Source: Lethocerus indicus (Eukaryota; Arthropoda; Insecta; Hemiptera; Belostomatidae). Taken from it: 64,000 nt of DNA. The notes below the pieces were generated by a model. That model was given only the letters and a program-made list of their open reading frames with translations. It ran no database searches and was not told the origin of the DNA. Location: contig JACDQD010000008.1 in the NCBI GenBank assembly GCA_019843655.1, positions 16,960,442 to 17,024,441 of the forward strand, read 5' to 3'. Position numbers and translations under genes: made by a program. Shown here piece after piece: positions 53,505-63,382 of this stretch; the stretch's first letter is position 1, and every line of letters starts with the position of its first letter.

Positions 53505-56033
53505 TTACACATTTTCCAATGGAGGGCAAAGAAAATGCCTGAGGTTTCTCGGCATAACCATTTTGCTTTGCCTCTCTGCACAACTCAGCAAATAGTCACT
53601 GACAGCATCAATAATATGTTCAGGTATAATGGGCCCTATTCCTGGAATAGGTATCCAGAATGGTTCATCTCCGAAAACTGTTTCAGCTTCTGATTCTTCC
53701 TTTTTTTCTTCTTCCTCGGGGTGCAAATCAAACCTGACATCCTCAATGGATTGCTTTTTGCCGAGAGGCTGCCCCACAGAGGTCTTACTGTGAGTGGCTA
53801 TTTCCTTTATTGGTCCACTGGTCCCCCCTTCACTTTCAAATGACATGCCTGATGCCTGGGCACTGATTTCTCTCTCCTCCTCCTCTTCATCTTCCCCTTT
53901 AATTGAAAGAACAGTCTGAATCTCCGCAGTGCTCTCGCTGGACAATTCTTCTTCACTCTCTATTCGATTCACTTCTGTTACAGATTCTTTCATGTCTTTT
54001 ATGAAAGCAAGATCTTGTCCAAACTGATCCTCTGGTTCTCCCATTATTTCTAAGGTCTCTTGCTCTTCTACTTCAGAAACAAATTGTTCCAATACATCAT
54101 CACCTTCTTCAGTGTCTTCAAATTTCTTAATTTCATCCATTTCATCACTTGTTCTTGATTCATCAGGAGCTAATTCATCTGGGCCAGTTTCAGCTAGTTT
54201 TTCTTAAAAATTTAAAACAAGATAAAGTAAATAAGCCAGTTTTTTCTAACTTGGTTTTACATCAATTTAAAATTGTTTCACCAATAATGACTTTAACATT
54301 GTGAATTTAGAAATAATACATAAATTGTATCATAACAGAAAATGGATACCTGTTTCATCTGACTCTCCTTCATCGGGTTTCTCCTCTTGAGCTTCATCCT
54401 CAACATGCATACTCTTATCTGAAGGTTCCTTTTCCTAGCCAAAAATTGTGAATATTATTCACTATTTGCGTTTTTGTATAATTTTATTCTTTAAATGTAA
54501 TTTTCAATTACCTTTGGTTCCTCAGTTTCTGTTTCTTGCACTATTTTCCTATGAATCTCTGGGTCTGATGTCACATCCCAAACCTATGACAAAGGTATAA
54601 ATAAATAAATTTACTTATTTATTTTTATTATATATTTCTAAGTCCTAAGCATTAAACTGTCGGTTCATTCAACCAAACTGGCTCTGGACCTGTAGAATAC
54701 CTGAAATATCATGTTTCATTAATCACGCAAAATAATGCCAATCATTACGTTTTAATATAGTATTTGAATGCATTCACCTGAACACCATATGCAGATGTGG
54801 CCCCTTCTTCAGATGGTTTTGGCTCTAGCTCTGGTAAGTCTGATTTATCACCTTCAGAAGAAGTAATTTCAGGCCATGCCATAAGCCCAGTCAGTGACTG
54901 ATTCTCATCCAAGACAACAGTTTCAACTGATAATTTAGTCTTTACTCCTACTTCCCCTAATCAAAGAAAATTGTTCGATTTCTGATGATCGACAATAAAT
55001 ATTGTTTGGATAAGTACAGTATTTTATTTACTAAAAATGAAAAAAAAATTAATATTACATCCCTTTGTTAAATCAGAGTTTCAGAAATTAATAATATTTT
55101 GTTCATAATATATTTATTGATTAAGTTTAAAATAGAAATAATTCAAGCTATAAAATAATTATGTACAAACGTATGACAGAATCCAATGTATGTTCAGATT
55201 CAGATTTTTCCATTTTGAATTCTATGCCAGTTTCTGGTTCCTTTGTACTCTTGATAGATGGAGGTTTTGGATAAGGATCGTCTGGTCCACAGTCTAATTT
55301 GGCCAAAAAACGATAAACATCCATAAATGTTTTCAAAGGAATCATGGCTGAACCTCCTTCTGGTTCTTCTGTGAGTAGCTCACATAAAAGAATCATTGTC
55401 CTTGTAATATTCTGGAAGGTGGTGAGATTATGTGGTTGAGTAATCAAGTATTGAAATGGTTCAAATATATTTTCATTTCATATTACCTATGGATACGTAC
55501 AGGTTCAAGTGTACCAGCAGCGACTGCAACAAATTTTAACCATTCCACTTCCTTATCAGTTAACTTTCCTATCTTTAGTATATTATCCAAACCATCTCTT
55601 GTCAAGCATACTCCATTCCACTTCTCTCTTATTATTTTCCTTGGAACTCTACCATCTTTACCAAGCTGACAAAATATTATTCAATATATAAGGGTTCTTT
55701 ATTTATGGAGTTTTTAATTCTTTACACACTCTTTTAGAAAAAAAGTAACTAGTAAAGCATTAAAATGCTAATAAGTCTTGCCTGATTAATCAAAACCCTA
55801 AGGAATCCGGGAGTCAGTCCTGAAGAAGTCTCCACTGGTGGATACTCTATTCGAAGCTTTACTGGTGGTGTAACCCCATCAGCAATAGCCTTGAAATAAG
55901 CAGCAGACCAGACTAGCAAGTCATATGGTTGAGTTCGAATTGCTGCTTTTGCATATTTTTTTAATATCGAAGGTAAATTTGGAGGGATATTTATTTGCTG
56001 AGAACAATACAATTGTTCTACAAGATCCGGCAT
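53505..56033 (-). CDS. ROPN1L: Ropporin-1-like axonemal protein with long acidic tail
   Basis: Minus-strand exons 56,033-55,782, 55,665-55,501, 55,411-55,171, 54,956-54,778, 54,583-54,512, 54,434-54,350 and 54,202-53,505 join in frame to 563 residues. Residues 16-54 are the RIIa-type dimerisation/docking helix pair (IPPxLPxILKxYxKAAIRTQPxDLLxWSAxYF). Residues 85-200 match the rest of ropporin (EKW and WLKFVAVAAGTLE stretches, then a LCELLTEEPEGG block). Vertebrate ROPN1L, a radial-spoke and sperm-tail protein that binds AKAPs, ends near 230 residues. Here about 340 Glu/Asp/Ser-rich residues follow, ending in a less acidic block (about 509-563). The first coding intron appears to start with GC (CAG|GCAAGA). 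The start is chosen because residues 1-20 align with the family N-terminus. The stop codon overlaps a GTAAGT donor-like word. Confidence 0.85.
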
Positions 56034-56628
56034 GCCTTAAAAATAAGTCGATGTGTTAAAGCAATGTATTTCATTCAAAACTATTGCTTAAATGAAGCAA
56101 GTAATTAATTTCACCTTAATAATATATTTAATGGTTTTATTTAGTGCAAACATTGTCGGGAACTAAACTGAAACTGCATAGTGTGCTATTCAGTGCAGGA
56201 TAAATATGAATAAATTTATTTGTAATTACTCACTCAAAACAATATTAAAAGAAAATCTTAAAGCAATGCATGATACGATGTTTGAAGCTGAGCCTTCAGT
56301 TACTATGGCAACACCAATGTGTTCTTGATAGTTATATACCACAGCATAAACTTGGATTAATAAGGTAGCACTAAAGTTTTTTTTATATCTAAATTGCTTT
56401 AAATTAATATATCTAATATATTAAAGTTACGGAAATGATGACAAATTATATTTGGTTTGGTAAGTAGGCACTGGCCAACAGATCGATATTATGGAGGTTA
56501 TATTTCCTTTGATTTCTGTTCGTGGCTTTAAGTTAGTTGTCACCATAGGAGTTAAATAAACTGATATTTTTCCTCTTTCCTCGTTTCCGATTTTCATAGT
56601 AATATTTGTATGTCGATTAAGAAGTACT
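56034..56628. promoter_or_regulatory. Shared promoter region of the divergent ropporin-like and POMGNT1-like genes
   Basis: About 595 bases separate the two start codons, so both promoters must lie here or overlap the 5' leaders. The DNA is AT-rich on the ropporin side and gains CpG toward the POMGNT1-like start. No TATA box or known core element is clear. Co-expression of the two genes is possible but not shown. Confidence 0.5.
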
Positions 56629-58611
56629 ATGATGATTATAATTAAACAGTATCTTTGTCTCATAAACGCGAACAAAGCCGCTCTGCATTTTCGGATTTTA
56701 GTGACGATCGGACTTATTTTAATAGTTATCCTCACGGTTTCCAACCCATTTTGGTTTAGTTTCATCATATTCGGTGAGGATGTGGGTACTTATTTCTCGG
56801 CTAAAGAAACCAACGAAACGTCGGCCGCAGATAAACAGAACGGCTTTAAATTGTTAAAACACGAAGTGCAGATTTCAGAAATATATCCTAATTGTGGAAT
56901 ACGATATCAGTGCCCGGACCATACATTTCCAGTGCATATATATACGGGTCAAGATAAAGACGATCAGCCTAAACTGTGCGTCGGTGGAAAATATGTAAGT
57001 GGAGGGGGTAGAGGTCTAAACATTGCTGTGATCGAGTCCAAACATTTGCAATTGGTCTCGTTAGAAAATTTTGATCTGTACAGTCATAATAGTTCGACTC
57101 TCGAAGCATGGCTGGAAAACGACTTGCACGATGACGACATTATTATCGCTTTCACCTTTGACGAAGCTTCGAAAGAGTTGAGCAACAAAGCCAAAGCTAT
57201 TCTGTACAACCTCGGTAGCGGAAAAATTCAAGATCTCCAGTTTAGATCCCAGTGGTACATGATCTCGCAGAAGGGCATTACAGGTTTCACCCCTCTCGAA
57301 AATATAACGTACGCAAAAAATGATCATTGGGGCGAAGTTATAGACGAACGCATGTGCGTACCCAGTATAATTAAACCGATGGCTGTCTCTCCTAATCCTG
57401 TTCCGAGGAAAAACCCTCTGAGGGAAAAATTGTGTTCGATATCGGATGAACTGCGCTGCGAAGATTTCTGCAATGCGCTGGCTAGACACGAGCCGATCAT
57501 ACCTTCTTTGTTGACCAACAGAAGCTATATTGGGAACCCCATGTTCGCCACACCGGTCGTGGTATTAGCAGGCAAAGAACTGTCCTCCCTCGTAATAACA
57601 CTCGAAACTTTGGTTTTTCAACCGGGCATACACGCCGCCAGTGTGGTCGTAGTATACGAAGAAAATCAACAGCACGTGCCTACGTTGAGCAAGATTTTTG
57701 GTTTTCAGAGCGCCGAGTTCAACTCCACCTCTCTGACTTCGACACGTAACGCGAAAATTGAATTCGGATTGAAATACGTTTTCGAACACTATCAGAAAAA
57801 GAAATACGTCATTGTCATAGAAGAGGATCTGATTTTGTCACCAGATTTTCTCTTTTACATGGCACAGATGGTGCTGATTATGGAGAAGGACAATTCACTT
57901 TTGGGGGTTTCAGCGTGGAACCCATACGGATACGAAGGAGTTTCGGGAGATCCTTATAGAGCGTATAGGGTTGAAGATTTCCCAGGTTTGGCATTCTTAA
58001 TTCCGATTAGGCTCTACCAACAGTTTATGCATAGAAAAATGTACACGTGTTGCGAGGAGAGAAGTTTTCGCGGTTGGAATTCCATCCTGGAAGTTAATAA
58101 AGGAAGCCATATAATCGTCCCCGATGTGTCCAGAGTGCTCAAAAGGCCCAAAGCTCTCTACGACAGGCAGACATGCGATTCAGAGTTTTACGTATTTACT
58201 AGACCAAGAGTTACTAACACTGAAGACAATGTTTGGATAGAGCGTCCAAATGATCTAGTCAAAGATAGATATTTTCAACATATGGCTAGTCTGGTGCAAT
58301 CTAGTATTACATTCTACCTTACTAGGGATGACTTAAAGTTATGTGAGAATGGCAGTAACATTGCTATAACAACAATGTTACATGAACTAACTCACAAGGT
58401 ATTTTCAGTATACTTTCAAGAGAAATCTTGTCACAACAAAGAAATACTGAAAGCTCATATGAAATGTTTTGGTTTATTTGTGCCAAACGATTTGAAAGTA
58501 CAAAATATCTATGAAAAAGTATTAAGGCTCTCTGTGAATACCAATATAGTATTTCTGATTGATTCAACTTCTCCATTTGCCAAAAATAAACGAACCTCCA
58601 GATTAACTTGA
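56629..58611 (+). CDS. POMGNT1-like glycosyltransferase, intronless, likely without catalytic base
   Basis: A single uninterrupted frame of 660 residues, equal in length to vertebrate POMGNT1. Residues 23-48 form a signal anchor, giving a type II Golgi membrane topology. Residues about 113-230 match the ILEI-type stem lectin domain (RGLNIAVIES, then IAFTFDEASKELS). From about 300 follows a GT13 domain with the metal/UDP-binding motif E398-E-D400, the VSAWNPYGYE stretch and PDVSR (498-502). Family members add GlcNAc in beta-1,2 linkage to O-mannose on alpha-dystroglycan. Counting back from PDVSR, the conserved Trp-Asp-Met-Trp segment is replaced: Trp483 aligns, but Arg481 stands where the catalytic Asp belongs. 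The C-terminus still resembles the family. It may be a pseudoenzyme or a lectin-like paralogue. A second Met at residue 2 gives an alternative start. Confidence 0.8.
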   Translation: MMIIIKQYLCLINANKAALHFRILVTIGLILIVILTVSNPFWFSFIIFGEDVGTYFSAKETNETSAADKQNGFKLLKHEVQISEIYPNCGIRYQCPDHTFPVHIYTGQDKDDQPKLCVGGKYVSGGGRGLNIAVIESKHLQLVSLENFDLYSHNSSTLEAWLENDLHDDDIIIAFTFDEASKELSNKAKAILYNLGSGKIQDLQFRSQWYMISQKGITGFTPLENITYAKNDHWGEVIDERMCVPSIIKPMAVSPNPVPRKNPLREKLCSISDELRCEDFCNALARHEPIIPSLLTNRSYIGNPMFATPVVVLAGKELSSLVITLETLVFQPGIHAASVVVVYEENQQHVPTLSKIFGFQSAEFNSTSLTSTRNAKIEFGLKYVFEHYQKKKYVIVIEEDLILSPDFLFYMAQMVLIMEKDNSLLGVSAWNPYGYEGVSGDPYRAYRVEDFPGLAFLIPIRLYQQFMHRKMYTCCEERSFRGWNSILEVNKGSHIIVPDVSRVLKRPKALYDRQTCDSEFYVFTRPRVTNTEDNVWIERPNDLVKDRYFQHMASLVQSSITFYLTRDDLKLCENGSNIAITTMLHELTHKVFSVYFQEKSCHNKEILKAHMKCFGLFVPNDLKVQNIYEKVLRLSVNTNIVFLIDSTSPFAKNKRTSRLT

Positions 58612-58673
58612 AGACATTAATACTTGTAAACAATTTGTTAACTATAAATTCTACTAGTTAGGTAGTAGGTGCA

Positions 58674-58679
58674 AATAAA
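58674..58679 (+). terminator. Poly(A) signal of the POMGNT1-like gene
   Basis: AATAAA 62 bases after the stop codon. Confidence 0.6.
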
Positions 58680-61600
58680 ATATTTTATAATAAATTCCTT
58701 TAATAACACTGATAAACCCCAAACTTAGTCTTAGTATTTACTTTATATGCCTCACTTACTTTACTTTGTTTTAATCAAAATAATATCATTTGAAATTAAA
58801 ATATTTCTCTCTGCAAAAATCCTTAGGAGAACCAGCATGGAAATCATTAGTACTTATTTAAAAAGAAAAAGAAATTAATGTTAATTATTGTGGACTCACT
58901 GTCATGAGCTAATGGAAAATCTTCTAACATTACAAACATGAAAATAAGGTACGTGAAAAATGTCTTCAGATATTTAAAAATAGTAACATTTTAAGTCGTT
59001 GATTTTTTCTGTTTTAACCCCTAAAAAAGCATTAGAATTGTATTTTTAATTCCAATATTTATATGCTATTGTGTTAGAATCACACAGTCATGGTGATATT
59101 TTTATAAGTCTGAACTTCAACAATTGTTGATACAATCAAAGATTTTCCATAATGAGAAGATAAAGTAGTACTCAGTAATCAGATCTGTTTTGGGAAGTCA
59201 AAATGAGGAGAGGGGAGTTATTCACTGGTGAACCAGAAATGAACAAATATAAGCTTAAAGAAATGCATTAAAAATTATTAATAATATAATTCAATGATCA
59301 TTACGGGTAATATTAATTTATTATTACAGTACATGGCAGAATATTAACTTTCACTGCTTATACTTGTTCATTTTCAGAAGTTAAGACATTTAAAAAACAT
59401 TATAGGAGTTGACACATACTTTATTTTGAGAGATGGTGCTTCATGATTTACAACATTTCTACAGAACTGTTACCACGTACCCTAAAAGTCCTGGTACATC
59501 TGAAACTTTTGCAGATCAGTTAAAAGCATAACACAAACTCCTGATATAATTAGTTAAGAATGTCTCTTTTTTTATATGTTAAATTATTTCCTATACTATT
59601 ATGTCACATAAAGCATATAGTACGAATTATGAAATATGCACTAATTAATACTAACTCTAATAAGCAACAGAACAAACCATAAAAAATTAAAATAATTAAA
59701 TTATACAGTACATAAAACTGTACTTTAATTAATTCTACAAACATAGTGCTAATTTTGTGATCATAGATGCCGATTCAATATTGTTAGATTTGTTAAATTG
59801 TGCAAAAGATAACACATTGCAGTTTTTCCACCAAAGATGTAATGCTTGAAATATAAACAAGATCATATTAACTGGCACCATTAATATATTTTTGTCACAA
59901 TTATATACTCTGGAATAAACTATGTCAAGTGCTAAAACAAGATATAACGAAATTCTATGTAGCAATTACTTAAATAAGAAGCCCATCAAATAATATAAAT
60001 TTTAATATAAAATAAACATCCACATATTCTGCATACATCTGTAAAAAAATTATTTGTTTCATACCATCTAAGTGAACTGCATTTTTGCAGTATGTTAAAT
60101 ACATTATAGATTCTACAACATATAAGTAAATTATACATATTTATAATAAATATATATAAATCTGTATAATGCCATACCTTCCTCAATCAAGGTAATTAAT
60201 ACATGTTCCGTATGATCCCAAGTTGTTATATTAAAATAAAAATTATTTACAACACTTAATGAAAGTAAAACCTAACAATATTATGACCTATAATTTCTAG
60301 CTGAGTAAGCACATTCAAATATAGAAGAGCCAAAGGGAAACTTAAAGTTTTAGAAGTTAAAATGTTTTCCAATCTAAAATAATTAACTTTTAGTTCACCA
60401 AATTTTTCATCCCTTTCCCCTTAACTAAGCTATTTAAGTCAATAATATAGTGTTATATTTGTATTAACTTTAAAAAACTAATGAAATTAATACAGCGAAA
60501 ATACTGTTACTCATGTTCAAATTGTATATACTTAATTAAAAAGTCATCACTTATAACACTACTATATTAACGTCAAGCTATTAACGTAATTTCAAGAAGA
60601 AACAAGTCCACACCACTTTTGCTCACACTCATACATCCAAAATATATAGATTAATTTTCACAAAGTCCAAATATCTCTTCCCCTTCAGCTCAAGTCACAA
60701 GTAAATTAATAGAAGACTTGTGTAAAATTTACAAGCTTCAAAGAAAATGATTCCTGGGGAATATAAAAATTTGAATTCTATAAGGGAGAATAAGTATTAT
60801 CAGAAAGACTAAATATTTCTAACCGTCCATTATCGCACATGTCTAAGAATTTTAAAATCAATTTGATCTATCTCCCAATACCTAAGTACAAAACCACTTT
60901 TATTACCCACCATTTTAATATCTGACAATCAAATAATAGTCACTTTATGACTGGGATAGTCGTTTTTATAAAGAATCTTATAAACATACCACTGGTTCTA
61001 AGTAACACTAAATTAATACACAAAACAACTTGCTCCTTTGTACACAATAAGAGATACAAATAACAATCTAGTCCACATATCATTAAAATAACTATCAACT
61101 ATTACAAACCTGATCGATCCATATGTACCTCTATGTGTCCAATCAATTCTATTACAGCTGCAGATTATTTTATTTACAATGAAAAATAATAAAAATATAC
61201 GATGGCTCACAATAATGTAACAGGGCAGATTAAAAAAAAAGAAAATAAATATTTGATTTTAAACCTTAACCACAGGATGTCAATGGCCTTTAATGGTTCC
61301 TTACTAAGTTCATTATGTAATAATTCTTAACAATATGAATAATAAAAAAGTAATTCACAAATGTTATAACGTTGAATAAGAAGTACAAATAACTGATTGT
61401 GTAACAGTTATTGGTACTCCAAAGTCATAAAAAAAATATGGAAGAATGTCAGCTCTGTAAAACTTAAGTAAATAAAAAATAAACCGATAATTTCAAAATT
61501 ATCTGAAATAAACTTATCTCGTGAACATTAAATACACGCAATTTAAAAACTAAAAATAATCTAAACAATATTTGTCATCTCACTTCTTTTTTAATACACG

Positions 61601-61956
61601 TTACAAATATTTTTTACTACAGAGGTGTTCAATTTTTCATATTTTTCTTGACCTCCTTTCAACCTAAATCTACTTAAACATTATACTCGTACACTTTACT
61701 TTTAAAATAAATGAACTCGTTCACACAACAAATACACTCGCTTTACTTAGATATAATACGCATAATAAACTGTGGAGGAACTATAAAAGAACACCCTCAC
61801 TCAAGATAATATATCAAATATTTAGTTTCAACATAAATCGGCCCTTTACTTTATTAGCGGACGTCGCATTTAGGCACCGAGCGAACCAATTTTAAATACC
61901 AGAGACCCTCGGAGTTGCTGTTAAAGTAAATGTAATGTCAAATGCACGAGCATATT
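58680..61956. other. AT-rich intergenic region and probable long 3' untranslated region of the crol-like gene
   Basis: About 3.3 kb of AT-rich, CpG-poor DNA without a coding frame worth calling. A 14-bp palindrome (TCAACAATTGTTGA) occurs near 59,118. The right part probably belongs to the 3' untranslated region of the crol-like gene, which reads leftward. Many TTTATT words make the cleavage site ambiguous. Confidence 0.5.
61850..61855 (-). terminator. Candidate poly(A) signal of the crol-like gene
   Basis: TTTATT on the plus strand reads AATAAA on the minus strand, about 180 bases after the zinc-finger stop codon. Similar words farther left could be used instead. Confidence 0.3.
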
Positions 61957-62014
61957 TATATATATATATATGTATGTATGTATATATATATACGTTGAGT
62001 TATATATATATATA
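61957..62014. repeat. TA/TATG microsatellite in the 3' region of the crol-like gene
   Basis: (TA)n and (TATG)n runs with a short interruption at about 61,992-62,000. They lie 20 bases beyond the crol-like stop codon and are therefore probably transcribed; they are nearly self-complementary. Confidence 0.85.
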
Positions 62015-62033
62015 ACCACGGGTCGGTATAAAT

Positions 62034-63181
62034 TTACGTAACCGCGGTAAGAAGTGATGGCGGGGGCTGCATATGTAGGCCGGGTGTTGCGAGTATGGGC
62101 AGGCCGACTTGGGTGGCGACACTGACCGTGTGCAACGGCTGCGGGGTCGGAGGGCTGTGGATAATATGGGCGGTCATATCGCTCGTCTCACCCTTCATCA
62201 GCTGCTTAAGCATGAAAGCATTGCTCTTGTCGACAAAGGACTTGTCAAAATGTTGAGAAGAGTAATTGCTCTTGCCGCTGGTGTGGCTACGGCGGTGGGA
62301 GACGAGATGACCCTTGCACATAAAATCCTTGGGACAGAGGTCGCAGCGGAAAGGGCGCTCTACGGCGGTGCCCTTCTGGTGGGAGCGCTGGTGGAACATC
62401 AGGTTGCCCTTGAGGGGGAACGCCTTTCCGCACTCGCCGCACACGTACGGCCTGTCTCTCGGGTGAGTCTGCATGTGCTCCACCAGGTGGTCCTTGGCGG
62501 TGAACGGCGCTGAACAGATGATGCAGTTGTACTCCGCGCCTTGCACATGCTGTCTCACGTGCCGTTTTAGGTGTTCCTTCCTGGTGAACGTCCTGTTGCA
62601 GAACTCACAGCTGTGCGGCGACTCACCTGTATGGATGCGAATGTGGTTGGTGAGGTGTTCTTTGCGGGTGAAGCTCTTAGTGCAGAAGTGACAGCGATGG
62701 GGGCTCTCACCTGTGTGCTGTCTAATGTGGTTGGTCAGGTGCTCCTTCCTAGTGAAGCTCTTCTGGCAGTAGGTGCACTTGTGCGGCGACTCACCCGTGT
62801 GCCGTCTGACGTGGTTCACCAGGTGGTCCTTCCTGGTGAACGCCTTCGGGCAGTACTGACACGGGAACGGAGTTTCTCCGGTGTGCTGCCTCTCGTGGTA
62901 GACCATGTGGTCTTTCCTAGTGAACGACTTGGCGCAGTAGTTGCACTGATGAGGTGACTCGCCCGTGTGCTGCCTTATGTGGTTCATGAGATGCTCTTTC
63001 CTGGTGAACGTTTTAGCGCAATAGTCACACCTGTGAGGGGTCTCTCCAGTATGCCACATGACATGATTCCTGTAATGGTCCTTGCGAGAAAAGAACTTGC
63101 CACAAATCTCACAGTGAAAGGGTGAGTCCGTGATGAAAGATCGCATAGGATCAGAAATGAGGTGATGCGGGGTCAAAACAC
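62034..63181 (-). CDS. crol: Crooked-legs-like C2H2 zinc-finger factor, last exon (5' part outside window)
   Basis: This minus-strand exon begins after a strong acceptor (TTTTTATTCAG) at 63,182, with two bases completing a split codon, and runs to TAA at 62,034. It encodes about 381 residues. Ten intact C2H2 fingers follow one another, most carrying the FTRK(E/D)HL core and TGE(S/T)PH linkers diagnostic of Drosophila Crol. The ninth and tenth fingers (FPLKGNLMFHQRSH, then GHLVSHRRSH after an ERPF linker) match the end of Crol's array in order. An eleventh finger position survives only as SFVDKSNAFMLK without zinc ligands. A Pro- and Thr-rich tail of about 45 residues ends the protein. Crol is an ecdysone-responsive nuclear DNA-binding factor. 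The N-terminal exons lie beyond the right edge, so the start codon is not visible. Confidence 0.85.
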
Positions 63182-63254
63182 CTGAATAAAAATTAACAAA
63201 TATTAGATCGATCGATAGATTACATACGGCATAAAAGCAATTGCAAAATAAGAC

Positions 63255-63382
63255 TTAGATTTCTAAGGACCGTCTAACGATCCACTCCTCTGAGTTATTA
63301 TTTCTTATAATGTCTAGGATTCCAGATAATTTTAATACTTGAGACCATTCCAAAAGCTTATTGGTTGCTTCATCGATTATTC
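63255..63382 (-). CDS. Possible alternative terminal exon upstream of the zinc-finger exon
   Basis: A long T-rich tract followed by TTTTTATTTCAG on the minus strand makes a very good acceptor at 63,383. The following frame, entered with two bases completing a codon, gives 41 residues (IIDEATNKLLEWSQVLKLSG near its start) and then TAA. The entry phase is the same as that of the zinc-finger exon, so the two could be used alternatively from one donor. I see no donor inside that would join it in frame to the finger exon. The peptide is not recognised. It may be a decoy acceptor. Confidence 0.25.

Noticed and set aside
54645..54702. Possible extra ropporin exon (YSTGPEPVWLNEPTV on the minus strand)
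   Set aside because: The acceptor is good, but its phase does not fit the preceding exon and the fitting phase hits a stop. The flanking exons join in phase without it.
57061..57789. Minus-strand frames within the POMGNT1-like gene
   Set aside because: Shadows of a conserved coding frame on the plus strand.
62109..62957. Plus-strand frames of 134 and 128 codons opposite the zinc fingers
   Set aside because: Shadows of the repetitive zinc-finger coding sequence.
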